Assembly: GCA_038327555.1 (NCBI GenBank)
Contig: JBBQLD010000005.1
Span: 1 to 34,392, forward strand
DNA: 34,392 nt
Source of the DNA: M3007 sp038327555
GTDB taxonomy: Bacteria; Bacteroidota; Bacteroidia; Chitinophagales; Saprospiraceae
Direction: 5' to 3'
Shown here: in pieces, positions 15,446-23,831 of the stretch
Layout of the letters: every line of letters starts with the position of its first letter
Numbering within the stretch: the stretch's first letter is position 1
The notes under the pieces: generated by a model
What the model was told of the DNA's origin: nothing
The model's database searches: none
The model's input: the letters and a program-made list of their open reading frames with translations, nothing else
Translations under genes and position numbers: made by a program

Positions 15446-16381
15446 ATGCAAGTTTCTATCATTATTCCCCTTAAAAACGAGGACGAGAGCCTACCTGAGC
15501 TCGAAGCCTGGATTCGCCGCGTCTGCGAAGCCCACAAGCTATCTTATGAAATTATTATGGTAGACGACGGCAGCACAGACCGCTCCTGGAAAGTCATCGA
15601 ACAACTAAAATCGGCCAATCCTGCGGTACGCGGCATCAAATTCAGACGCAATTACGGTAAATCAGCCGGACTACATACTGGTTTCCAGGCAGCACAGGGC
15701 GACGTTGTGATCACCATGGATGCCGACTTGCAAGACAGCCCGGAAGAAATCCCGGAACTCTATCGCATGATCACCGAAGACGGCTTTGACCTTGTAAGTG
15801 GCTGGAAAAAAGTGCGCCACGACCCCATCAGTAAGACCATACCGACCAAACTCTACAATGCCGTAACGCGCGGCATGAGCGGCATTAACCTGCATGATTT
15901 CAACTGTGGGCTAAAAGCCTATCGCATTGATGTGGTGAAAACCATCGAAGTATATGGCGAAATGCATCGCTACATCCCGGTTATTGCGAAGTGGGCTGGT
16001 TTTTCCAAGATTGGAGAGAAAGTAGTAGAACACCGAGCCAGACAATACGGGATCACTAAATTTGGCGGTCTCGAACGTTTCATCAATGGCCCCTTAGATC
16101 TAATAAGCATTTCATTTGTGGGCAAATTTGGCAAACGCCCCATGCACTTTTTTGGAACGTTAGGCCTGATTTCTTTCCTGATTGGCTTTTCTATTTTAGC
16201 TTACCTAAGTTTTGCGAAAACAGTTTATCAGGAATACGGCATCGCTGACCGACCACTTTTTTTCTTTGGTATTTTGGCCTTAGTTATTGGCTGCCAATTG
16301 TTTCTAACCGGTTTTTTGGCTGAAATGATTAATCGGAATTCGCCCATTCGAAATTCATATTTGATAGAGAAAGAGATTTGA
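15446..16381 (+). CDS. membrane GT2 glycosyltransferase (DPM/GtrB-like)
   Basis: A 311-residue enzyme with a GT-A domain at about 1-230: VSIIIPLKNEDESL, IIMVDDGSTDRSW, metal-binding DAD at 92-94 in MDADLQDSPEEIPE, and the membrane-proximal DFNCGLKAYR and RQYGITKFGGLERF segments. Two membrane helices follow at about 231-253 and 269-292. This is the layout of GtrB/dolichol-phosphate-mannose-synthase-like enzymes that move a sugar to polyprenyl phosphate at the inner membrane. Substrate and acceptor are not readable from sequence. It stands alone between trmH and a repeat-rich gap and is 11 kb from the polysaccharide genes at the right. Confidence 0.9.
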   Translation: MQVSIIIPLKNEDESLPELEAWIRRVCEAHKLSYEIIMVDDGSTDRSWKVIEQLKSANPAVRGIKFRRNYGKSAGLHTGFQAAQGDVVITMDADLQDSPEEIPELYRMITEDGFDLVSGWKKVRHDPISKTIPTKLYNAVTRGMSGINLHDFNCGLKAYRIDVVKTIEVYGEMHRYIPVIAKWAGFSKIGEKVVEHRARQYGITKFGGLERFINGPLDLISISFVGKFGKRPMHFFGTLGLISFLIGFSILAYLSFAKTVYQEYGIADRPLFFFGILALVIGCQLFLTGFLAEMINRNSPIRNSYLIEKEI

Positions 16382-16428
16382 CCCACCCCAAAATTTTGCA
16401 CAAAATTGGCCTTTGATACTGGCCTTTC

Positions 16429-16603
16429 CAGCCGTACACTTCTTTTTTGCGGATTGTCATTCTGAACGTAGTGAAGAATCTGAGGCCGAAGGCCTAAAAT
16501 TTAGAAGAAAAAGCTTCGGCCTTCGGCCTCACAGTCTTCACTACGTTCAGAATGACAAGCAATTTGAACGCGCAAATTTTCAAAATAAAAAAGTGTACGG
16601 CTG
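16429..16603. repeat. nested inverted-repeat element, MITE-like
   Basis: Outer 13-base terminal inverted repeats CAGCCGTACACTT at 16429-16441 and its complement at 16591-16603. Inside are longer arms at 16454-16494 and 16518-16558 that pair at 39 of 41 positions (starting TTGTCATTCTGAACGTAGTG, ending in AGGCCGAAGGCC). An 11-base direct repeat GATACTGGCCT flanks the whole at 16415-16425 and 16607-16617. It has no coding capacity. The inner arms look like a dispersed intergenic repeat; the outer ends and flanking repeat suggest a small transposed unit, which is inference. Confidence 0.75.
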
Positions 16604-16658
16604 AAAGATACTGGCCTACTCGTCAATCCTTAGTCTAACTTCACCATCCAAAACTGTA

Positions 16659-16710
16659 AATCTTTTTTGTGGGGGATTTTTTTTCAAAAAAATCCCCCAC
16701 AAAAAAGATT
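16659..16710. promoter_or_regulatory. perfect 25-bp hairpin just upstream of ppa
   Basis: Arms 16659-16683 (starting AATCTTTTTTGTGGGGGA) and 16686-16710 are perfectly complementary with a 2-base loop (TC). The hairpin ends 12 bases before the ppa ATG, so it would lie in the mRNA leader. CTGTAAA occurs as a direct repeat on both sides (16654-16660, 16714-16720). It could be an attenuator, a protein site or a small inserted palindrome; the sequence does not decide. Confidence 0.8.
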
Positions 16711-16722
16711 CCCCTGTAAAAA

Positions 16723-17262
16723 ATGAACCACCTGGCCCTACCCTCTTTCGCTGCCAACGGACACCTCCAAGGCGTCATTGAAATCCCTGCTGGCACCAAT
16801 ACAAAATACGAATATAATAAGCAATTGCTTCAGTTTCAACCCGATATTCGAGCAGGGCAGGTACGCAGGGTCGATTTTATGTCGTACCCGCTCAATTACG
16901 GGTTTATCCCATCTACGCGTATGGATAAAGACCGTGGTGGCGATGGAGATCCGCTTGATGTGCTGCTTTTGGCTGAACACGTTCCAACAGGATCTGTGGT
17001 AGAGGTGATACCGATTGGCTTGCTCCTGCTTAAAGATTTGGGAGAATTAGACCATAAAGTGCTAGCCATCCCGGTCGATCCAGCCAAACGCATCATACAG
17101 GCTACCACTTGGGCTGAGTTTCAGCGTGATTACAGTGTAATCAGGCATATTATTGAGCTTTTTTTCCTGTATTACGACGGACTTGGCACGATGGCCCTTT
17201 TGGGTTGGGCCGACGAAAAAGCGGCCTTGGAGGAAGTAAAAAAATGGCAATTGGTCGAATGA
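16723..17262 (+). CDS. ppa: inorganic pyrophosphatase, family I
   Basis: Hydrolyses pyrophosphate to phosphate in the cytosol and so drives biosynthetic reactions. The 179-residue length fits bacterial family I enzymes. Seen: IEIPAGTNTKYEYNK at 19-33 with the substrate lysine and glutamate, YPLNYGFIP at 55-63, and the metal-binding signature DGDPLDVLLL at 74-83 with Asp74, Asp76 and Asp79; then VLAIPVDPAKR. The last third, with YYDGLGTMALLGWADEKAAL, is divergent from E. coli Ppa but carries the usual C-terminal helix. A perfect hairpin sits 12 bases upstream of the ATG. Confidence 0.95.
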   Translation: MNHLALPSFAANGHLQGVIEIPAGTNTKYEYNKQLLQFQPDIRAGQVRRVDFMSYPLNYGFIPSTRMDKDRGGDGDPLDVLLLAEHVPTGSVVEVIPIGLLLLKDLGELDHKVLAIPVDPAKRIIQATTWAEFQRDYSVIRHIIELFFLYYDGLGTMALLGWADEKAALEEVKKWQLVE

Positions 17263-17324
17263 AGGCAACCATTTTTGTAAAGCGGCGTTCTTTTGCGCAA
17301 CCTGCTTTTGCCACCTAATCTGCT

Positions 17325-18566
17325 ATGACCAATACTTTAACGCTACCGCAAACTTTGGAGCCTACCATCGCAGCCGACCTGACGAAATCTTATCGTTTTA
17401 CCTTTTTTCGCAGTATTGAGGCGGCTGCTCAAGACTGGGATTTGGCTGCCCCCGCGCAGAATATCTTTCTTCAGCGGCCGTATCTCCGTATTCTGGAAGC
17501 AAACCCTCCTGAGGGCATGCGTTCAGTGTACCTTGTTTTTTACAAAAACGATAGTCCAATTGGCGTTGCGCTCTGCCAAATTAAATATTTTAAAGGCGAC
17601 GAAACCATCGCTGATCTTGATGTACCTCGCAAAGATCCCTGTTTTTTTGGTGGACTGGCCCAGTGGTTCAAACGTTGGGTGGCAGGCAAAACTGCTGCGG
17701 ACATTCTGATTTGCGGGAATATGTTGCTCACCGGAGAACACGGCTACTATTTTGACTATCAAAAAATTAGCTTTACAGATGCCATGGAGATTTTAGAAAA
17801 AGCCATGAATAATGTAATAAAAAAAATGGCTCGTGAGGGCGTGAAGATGCCTGTTATTTTGGTCAAAGACATTGCGCCCGAACATCAAACACAAGGCAGT
17901 CTTTTGGTTAGTAAAGGGTTTACGGAATTTGATATTCAGCCCAACATGGTGCTCAATCTTGAATTTCAAAACATGGACGCATACCTCGGTGCCATGTCTA
18001 CCAAATATCGAACGCGTGCTAAACGTGCGTTCAAAAAACTGGATGGAATTGAACGGCGCACACTTTCCTACGCCGAAATCCGCCAAGAACTTCCCACGAT
18101 TTATCGGCTTTATAGCGACATTGCCAATAATGCCGGATTCAACATGGTGGATCTCAACGAACAATATCTGGCAGCCCTTCAACACGAGCTCCCAGACCAT
18201 TTCAACCTGTACGCCTACTATCTTGAAGGCAAATTGGTTGCGTTTTATACCACGATTCGAAACTACGATGAACTTGAAGCCCATTTTCTAGGCTATGAAA
18301 AAGCGCTCAACCACGACTACCAGATTTACCTTAACATACTTTACGATATTGTAAAGCTCGGTCTGGAAGGTGCTTGTACCCACATCGTTTTTGCACGTAC
18401 TGCGCTGGAAATCAAGAGTTCTATTGGGGCTGTAGCACACAATCTTGCTTGTTATTTGCGGCATCAGCATCCGGTGGCCAATCATTTTGTCCCAACCATT
18501 TTGGATTACCTTAAGCCTGTGGAGGATTGGCAGCCCAGGCATCCTTTCAAGGAGGAGTCGAATTAA
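17325..18566 (+). CDS. GNAT-fold acyltransferase (FemAB/BioF2-like)
   Basis: A 413-residue soluble protein. The C-terminal half has the layout of the FemAB/'acetyltransferase 6' class: a MVLNLEFQNMDAYLGAMSTKYRTRAKRAFKKL segment (aromatic-basic helix typical of the class), LPTIYRLYSDIANNAGF, LYAYYLEGKLVAFYTTIRNYDELEAHFLGYE and a closing DIVKLGLEGACTHIVFARTALEIKSSIGA. The N-terminal half, with NIFLQRPYLRILEANPPEGM, would be the matching first GNAT domain. Substrate unknown; relatives add amino acids or acyl groups to cell-wall or lipid precursors. It starts 62 bases after ppa and is followed by a strong terminator. Confidence 0.75.
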   Translation: MTNTLTLPQTLEPTIAADLTKSYRFTFFRSIEAAAQDWDLAAPAQNIFLQRPYLRILEANPPEGMRSVYLVFYKNDSPIGVALCQIKYFKGDETIADLDVPRKDPCFFGGLAQWFKRWVAGKTAADILICGNMLLTGEHGYYFDYQKISFTDAMEILEKAMNNVIKKMAREGVKMPVILVKDIAPEHQTQGSLLVSKGFTEFDIQPNMVLNLEFQNMDAYLGAMSTKYRTRAKRAFKKLDGIERRTLSYAEIRQELPTIYRLYSDIANNAGFNMVDLNEQYLAALQHELPDHFNLYAYYLEGKLVAFYTTIRNYDELEAHFLGYEKALNHDYQIYLNILYDIVKLGLEGACTHIVFARTALEIKSSIGAVAHNLACYLRHQHPVANHFVPTILDYLKPVEDWQPRHPFKEESN

Positions 18567-18583
18567 TTTTTCGACTATCCAAG

Positions 18584-18622
18584 AAAAGCCGGAATCAGGT
18601 TTCCCTGATTCCGGCTTTTTTT
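18584..18622. terminator. strong intrinsic terminator, bidirectional
   Basis: A perfect 16-base-pair stem, 18584-18599 (AAAAGCCGGAATCAGG) with 18604-18619, 4-base loop, followed by a T-run on the plus strand; the A-run at the start of the stem makes a T-run on the minus strand. It lies between the acyltransferase and the convergent SprB-repeat gene and can serve both. Confidence 0.92.
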
Positions 18623-18656
18623 GGATGTACTTAATGGCGAAATAAATTTCACGGTA

Positions 18657-21600
18657 CTATCTCACCACGGTCACGTCGCCTCGATACAGCAACACGCGTC
18701 CGTCGAGGAATCTGACTTCTGCAAGATAAACGAACACCCCCGGGTTGACAAAATCTCCTTTGTATCGCCCATCCCAACCTTCAGATAGATTGTCGTTGTT
18801 GGGAATGAATTTTTCACGCTGATACATCAGTTCGCCCCAACGGTTATACACCCGCATAAAGTTGACCAGTTCTACACCTAAGCCCACATTCACATTGAAG
18901 TGATCATTCAAGCCGCTTGCGTTAGCAGGGATGAACACGTTGGGAATGTATACATTACGGTTTGGATCTACATTTACAACTACAGAGCCAACACCTGAGC
19001 AGCCAAACGAATCCAGCACCGTCAAGGTGTAGGTTATGTTATTGAAGGTATAAGCAGTAGCGTTCAAAGTATCTGGATTTATCAAAGCCTGTGGGTTCGT
19101 CCAGATGAAGCTACCAATAACCGCTGCTCCTGTAATAATTGGCTCCAAATCAGCCGTTGCACCTAACTCAACCTCAATTATACTAGGATTGAATGTCACC
19201 GTAATTGGGGCAGGCTCAGCCACAAAAATCGAATCTGTAATAGCGCAGTCTTTGACGTCGATATAGGTAATGTAGTGCTGTCCACCGCCAATACTTACGG
19301 GAAAATTAGGATCAAGCACTGCTCCAAAGTCAACGCTGAAACGGTATGGCCCGCCGGAGCCACCAGAAATGGAAAGGATATTCAAAATCGTCTCATCGCC
19401 ATTACAGGTCAGGGGCGCCAAATCTTCGTAGTCGCCTAATACTGGAGGAGGATCTGTGACAATAGCACTTGTAAAAGAAGTACAACCGTTCGCATCGGTC
19501 ACCGTCACATCGTAGGTACCCGCAAGTAGCATTTCGGCAGTTTGAGCCGAACCTATATTGTCACCATCGACATCCTGCCACAGGTAAGTATAATTTGGCA
19601 CGCCACCGAGCACATCTACGGTGGTTTGCCCAGTTTTACCACCAAAACAAGTTGGATCCGTGGAAGACGGGGTCAGCGAAATTTGATCCGGCTCTCCAAT
19701 ATTTATGGTATCAATTGAATTGGTACAGCCATTTTGATCGGTTAGCGTCACGGTATAAACGCCTGCAGGCACCCCGGCGATATTCTGCGTGATTGCGCCT
19801 GTATTCCAAAGATAAGTATACGGCGCACCGTTGCCTCCTGTTGCCGCGATATTTGCGGTACCCGTGCTATCACCAAAGCAAAGCGTTTCTGTTGTGACTA
19901 GCGCAGAGAACGTAATCTCCGTTGGACTCAAGATGTCTATGGTATCAATGATGAAGCAGTTGTCGGCATTTGTGATAGTTACAATATTTAAGCCTGCACA
20001 CAAATCTATCCGCAAGGAATCGGTGCTTCCATCGCCCCACATGAAATTAAAATCGCCAAGTCCATCGGTGTAAGCAGTAAGTGGCGTAGCAGGCCCATCG
20101 CAGGGAACAATCTCAAAGCAGGATACGCGACCAATAACTGTTGGGTCAAAAGTATTGACGATTTGAGATGGCTGGTTCAAAATGAAACTTCCAGTTAAGG
20201 TGCACCCAACATTATCGGTTACGGTAACCAAATAGGTACCTGCTACAAGTGCAAAGATGACCGGACTATTTGGCGGTTGAACCGTTGATGGATTCCAGGC
20301 ATACCCCGTATAAGGTGTTTGCCCCCCTTGAACACCGATCGCAATTTGACCATCATTGAGGCCAAAACAACCTGGCTCCATCAAGGTCGTGTCAGAGAAT
20401 GACATTGGCGTAACGCCCGTCAACATAATCGTATCTATGGCAACACAACCTGTTGGGTCAATAATTTTTACAATATAATCGCCACCTTGCAAGCTATCAA
20501 TTTTATATTGTGGCGAGAAGAAGGAGTCAATCAATACGCCATTGAGATCCGTCCAGATCACAATTGCCGCCGTAGGAGCAGTTACTTCCAAAGCACCATC
20601 GCCACCACATTTTACCGGGGTAATTATGGAGGTAAATGATGGAGGCCCAGGGGCAGGCAAAACAAACGAGAGCGAATCTTTACATCCGTTCTGATCCGTC
20701 ACCGTCACCGTATAAGTATTTGGAGCAAGGCCACTCTGGCAGTTGTTTCCACTTGCACCAGCTTGGCTCCAATTATAAACATACCCGTTAAATCCACCTG
20801 TGCCACCAAACGCTTGCACACAAACAGTTCCACTATTGACCTGTGCACAACCTGGCAATACAATGGAAAGAGTATCAAGTACAAGCAAAGTCGGTTCTGT
20901 GATGACCACTGTATCCGCTATTTTACAGCCCAGGATGTCTACTGCTAATACCGAGTATGTACCTGCTGGAAGGTTGCTGTACGTAGCTGTCGGACTAGTT
21001 CCTCCTGTAATAAACCCGGTTGGAGTCCAGGTGAAGGTATAAATATTACCCGTTGGCATGGATTCCGTAACGTTTACGGAAATAGAGCCTGAATTGTCTC
21101 CATTGCAGGCCACATTCACCGGGGTATTTAGGATCGACAATGTCCGCAAATCCGTCAAAACCAAGTTACTGTCTATAAACATACAACCATTGGCATCTGT
21201 AATTTTGATGCTGTATTCACCAGCAAACGCACCTCCCAGTAGAATTGGATTGTCGGTACCTGAACCCAAAGTAGTATTCGTATTTTCGTAGATCCAGGTA
21301 TATTGGTACGCCGGACCTGCAAATGGAACACCACCTTCGGCTTCATAAGTAATCGTGCCATCTCCAATACCAGAGCAAGATGCTGGCGTAGTCGTCACAC
21401 TTTGGGCACTCAAGGGCGGGGCTTGTCCCAGCGAGCCTGAAGCTGCCGCAGAACACATGGTGGTAGTATTGGTAATGGTTACCGTATATAACCCAGCCAT
21501 TACACCATTCTGCACTTGACTCCCCGGCGTGGGTACACTAGATGGAGACCAGGCAAAGGTGAAATTTGGACCAGGACTATTTACCACGATACCACCTTCC

Positions 21601-23339
21601 AGCACCACAGCATTAATAATTCCATTGTTTCCACCATTACAGAGTGGTTGCTGCGCAAAATTGATTTGAGCGCCTATTCGCTTTATATCGACTACGATTG
21701 TTACCGTTTCGGAGGCCCCAAAGCCATTATTATCAGTTACGGTAATTACATAAGTAAATGGTGTGTTGTTAGTACTGCCCACATTTGGCACGGCGAAAGT
21801 CGACCCGGAAGTGGAGACCGATCCAGAGTAGTTAGGACCAGGTATTGCAGGGTTTTCGTTGACCACAATGTCATAAGGCTCGACGCCTCCTGATGGGGTT
21901 ATTTGTAGGGTAGCCTGCCCCAAACAGTTGGTATCGATTACCGCATAGGTAAATTCAAGCGGCAAGAAAGCGATACAAACCCGACCAGTATCCACCGAAA
22001 GCGAGAGATTTTGACCAATACTATCCTCCAGGGCCACACCAGTCGGGGAGTTGGTTATCCCTAAACCTGAACAATCACCTAGTTGGCCAATAGCCGTAAA
22101 GCAAAGCTCGAACAACGTACTATCATTTGGAATAGTAATGGTAGTTGGATTTGTATTATTAAAAATTTGAACCCCTAATAGTCCATTCGAGGTCAACAAA
22201 TCATTCAAATTGGCCGGACTAAAATCTGCCGCAATAATTGGATTGATATTTTGAAGGCCATTATATTGCAACACCGCCTCGTTCCACTCGATAGAAAAGG
22301 AGCCGGAGAGAATAGAAAAGTTATTTACCGTAATTGGAACGCAAATCGTGTTACCAGGCGGTACGATCGTATCCGGGAAGTTAAGCATCACATTATCCAT
22401 TGGCATACAAACATTCATATCAATCTGGAGAGTAGCAGGACAGCTCTTTCCATCTTCAATGACAACATTATATAAGCCTGCTTGTGGAACGGAAAACGCC
22501 ACACTGGACAAGTGAAACAGGTTGGAGGCAGAGGTGTGAATGATAGCTTTCACCAAAGGATTGCTGGCGAGTGAAATGCTAATGGTAAACACTGCATTGC
22601 CGTCATATTGTGGGTAACCACCACGCACCGTAAATCGACCTAGGCAGTCATTGCCAAAATTGTTGTCAATACCTGTGGCGGTAATTTCATTCAAGTACAC
22701 CACTTCAAAAGCTGCTGCCGTATTTACCGCCACACATGGCCCAGGAGGAAAGCCTGGTTGATTTGATTCAAAAGTGTTTGCCGCAAAATTATCGACCGTT
22801 ATTGGTGCGAAAAAGAGCGAAAGCGGCTGGCCCATGTTAAAATTGGTTTGGAGGGCGCCACTATTGAAAAACCAGGTGCCGCCGCCATTGGCAACTGCCT
22901 GGGTAATAAAAATGCCATTGGCAGAACCAGGCAACAAGCAGGGGTCTGGATTAACCATTGGGATGGCATTTCCAATGATATCTTGCAAAGATGGGCCATT
23001 GGCAGTGGGTGGGCAGGTATAAAAACCATACGCAATACCCGCCGGAGTACCCGGAACGGGGTCGCCGGTTAGGTCTGCATCCCCATTATGTTGTACGAGC
23101 AAGGAGTCGCCAAAGCAAAGGAAGATAGGGGAAGGCCCTACATCATTGCTTGAACCTAAAAATTGCCCGAAGGTGTAAGTACCCGCACTTCCACAAGGCG
23201 CATCCGCTTGCCCGGGAGAAACTTGAAGCTTTTTGGCATCAAATGGAAGATAATGGATTTCATGAGGGGACTGGGCGCGCAAAAGGGCAGGCGTGTAAAG
23301 GAAAAGACACGCTAAAAAAGGGATTAGAAGTCTGTGCAT
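18657..23339 (-). CDS. giant secreted SprB-repeat protein with gliding-motility-type C-terminal (T9SS type B) domain
   Basis: 1560 residues. Seen in order: signal peptide 1-22 (ending LLRAQ); an N-terminal region with paired cysteines; a cohesin-like domain at about 315-455 (VMLNFPDTIVPPGNTICVPI, GSFSIEWNEAVLQYNGL); about 11-12 SprB-type repeats over about 550-1440, each with C-x-G-x3-G-x-I near its start and ending in motifs such as YTVTVTDQNGC or YDVTVTDANGC; and a final domain of about 95 residues (VYIPNVFIPANASGLNDHFNV, RVYNRWGELMYQ, GWDGRYKGDFVNPGVFVYLAEV). The last is the CHU_C / gliding-motility-associated C-terminal domain, the type B signal for type IX secretion, so the protein should be exported to the surface or medium. 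Likely an adhesin; the cargo is not known. No T9SS genes are in the window. Confidence 0.93.
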   Translation of the reverse strand: MHRLLIPFLACLFLYTPALLRAQSPHEIHYLPFDAKKLQVSPGQADAPCGSAGTYTFGQFLGSSNDVGPSPIFLCFGDSLLVQHNGDADLTGDPVPGTPAGIAYGFYTCPPTANGPSLQDIIGNAIPMVNPDPCLLPGSANGIFITQAVANGGGTWFFNSGALQTNFNMGQPLSLFFAPITVDNFAANTFESNQPGFPPGPCVAVNTAAAFEVVYLNEITATGIDNNFGNDCLGRFTVRGGYPQYDGNAVFTISISLASNPLVKAIIHTSASNLFHLSSVAFSVPQAGLYNVVIEDGKSCPATLQIDMNVCMPMDNVMLNFPDTIVPPGNTICVPITVNNFSILSGSFSIEWNEAVLQYNGLQNINPIIAADFSPANLNDLLTSNGLLGVQIFNNTNPTTITIPNDSTLFELCFTAIGQLGDCSGLGITNSPTGVALEDSIGQNLSLSVDTGRVCIAFLPLEFTYAVIDTNCLGQATLQITPSGGVEPYDIVVNENPAIPGPNYSGSVSTSGSTFAVPNVGSTNNTPFTYVITVTDNNGFGASETVTIVVDIKRIGAQINFAQQPLCNGGNNGIINAVVLEGGIVVNSPGPNFTFAWSPSSVPTPGSQVQNGVMAGLYTVTITNTTTMCSAAASGSLGQAPPLSAQSVTTTPASCSGIGDGTITYEAEGGVPFAGPAYQYTWIYENTNTTLGSGTDNPILLGGAFAGEYSIKITDANGCMFIDSNLVLTDLRTLSILNTPVNVACNGDNSGSISVNVTESMPTGNIYTFTWTPTGFITGGTSPTATYSNLPAGTYSVLAVDILGCKIADTVVITEPTLLVLDTLSIVLPGCAQVNSGTVCVQAFGGTGGFNGYVYNWSQAGASGNNCQSGLAPNTYTVTVTDQNGCKDSLSFVLPAPGPPSFTSIITPVKCGGDGALEVTAPTAAIVIWTDLNGVLIDSFFSPQYKIDSLQGGDYIVKIIDPTGCVAIDTIMLTGVTPMSFSDTTLMEPGCFGLNDGQIAIGVQGGQTPYTGYAWNPSTVQPPNSPVIFALVAGTYLVTVTDNVGCTLTGSFILNQPSQIVNTFDPTVIGRVSCFEIVPCDGPATPLTAYTDGLGDFNFMWGDGSTDSLRIDLCAGLNIVTITNADNCFIIDTIDILSPTEITFSALVTTETLCFGDSTGTANIAATGGNGAPYTYLWNTGAITQNIAGVPAGVYTVTLTDQNGCTNSIDTINIGEPDQISLTPSSTDPTCFGGKTGQTTVDVLGGVPNYTYLWQDVDGDNIGSAQTAEMLLAGTYDVTVTDANGCTSFTSAIVTDPPPVLGDYEDLAPLTCNGDETILNILSISGGSGGPYRFSVDFGAVLDPNFPVSIGGGQHYITYIDVKDCAITDSIFVAEPAPITVTFNPSIIEVELGATADLEPIITGAAVIGSFIWTNPQALINPDTLNATAYTFNNITYTLTVLDSFGCSGVGSVVVNVDPNRNVYIPNVFIPANASGLNDHFNVNVGLGVELVNFMRVYNRWGELMYQREKFIPNNDNLSEGWDGRYKGDFVNPGVFVYLAEVRFLDGRVLLYRGDVTVVR

Positions 23340-23831
23340 CAGTAGAAAAAATTTAACAAAGGTTGATGGATAATATGGACCGATATACGGGATTCTTGTT
23401 GGGATGGGCTATTTTGCAACAGTTTTCAGAAGATTCATTTTCTTTGGGGTCTGCTGTATGAAAGTGCCTGTTTTAACTTTATTCATACGTTCCTGATTAA
23501 ATTCGAACCAGCATTTTTTGATCCAACCTCCGCCTTCGCCGAGGCTTGTGTTGATTCTAAAACCCGCCTTCGCCGAGGCTTGTATTGATTCTAAAACCCG
23601 CCTTCGCCGAGGCTTGTGTTTATCTAAAAACCCGCCTTCGCAGAGGCTTGTGTTGATCTAAAAACCCGCCTTCGCAGAGGCTTCGGCGGGTAAAGTCGCA
23701 AAAGTAGACAAACGCCGCCTATCCGACATATCTGAATGGAAACAAATCATTGACTTTAACAGGCGGCTATGCCTAAAAACGCGCCGAAACGCAGTACTTA
23801 GGCCTTTTATTGCCAACCGCTTACAAGTACT
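23340..23831. other. 492-base gap between hutI and the SprB-repeat gene
   Basis: No coding region found. It holds the 34-base tandem repeats (23530-23690). On the minus strand a TACTTTTG box reads at 23706-23699 and fits the -7 element of a Bacteroidota promoter, but no TTTG lies at the right distance, so it is only a weak candidate promoter; if used, the repeats would be in the mRNA leader of the SprB-repeat gene. Confidence 0.5.
23530..23690. repeat. five 34-base tandem repeats
   Basis: Units begin with CCGCCTTCG at 23530, 23564, 23598, 23632 and 23666, an exact 34-base period. Each unit is CCGCCTTCGCCGAGGCTT (or with CAG) plus a linker close to GTGTTGATCTAAAAAC; the last unit ends instead in CGGCGGG, which closes a palindrome with the CCCGCC at its start. 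It lies upstream of the SprB-repeat gene, probably within its leader or promoter region. Confidence 0.9.

Noticed and set aside
16382..16722. Possible small RNA gene
   Set aside because: The structure is explained by the nested inverted repeat and the ppa hairpin; no promoter plus terminator pair was found.
23530..23690. CRISPR-like regular repeats
   Set aside because: The period is exact, but the 'spacers' are almost identical to each other and only 16 bases long, and no cas gene is near. It is a plain tandem repeat.
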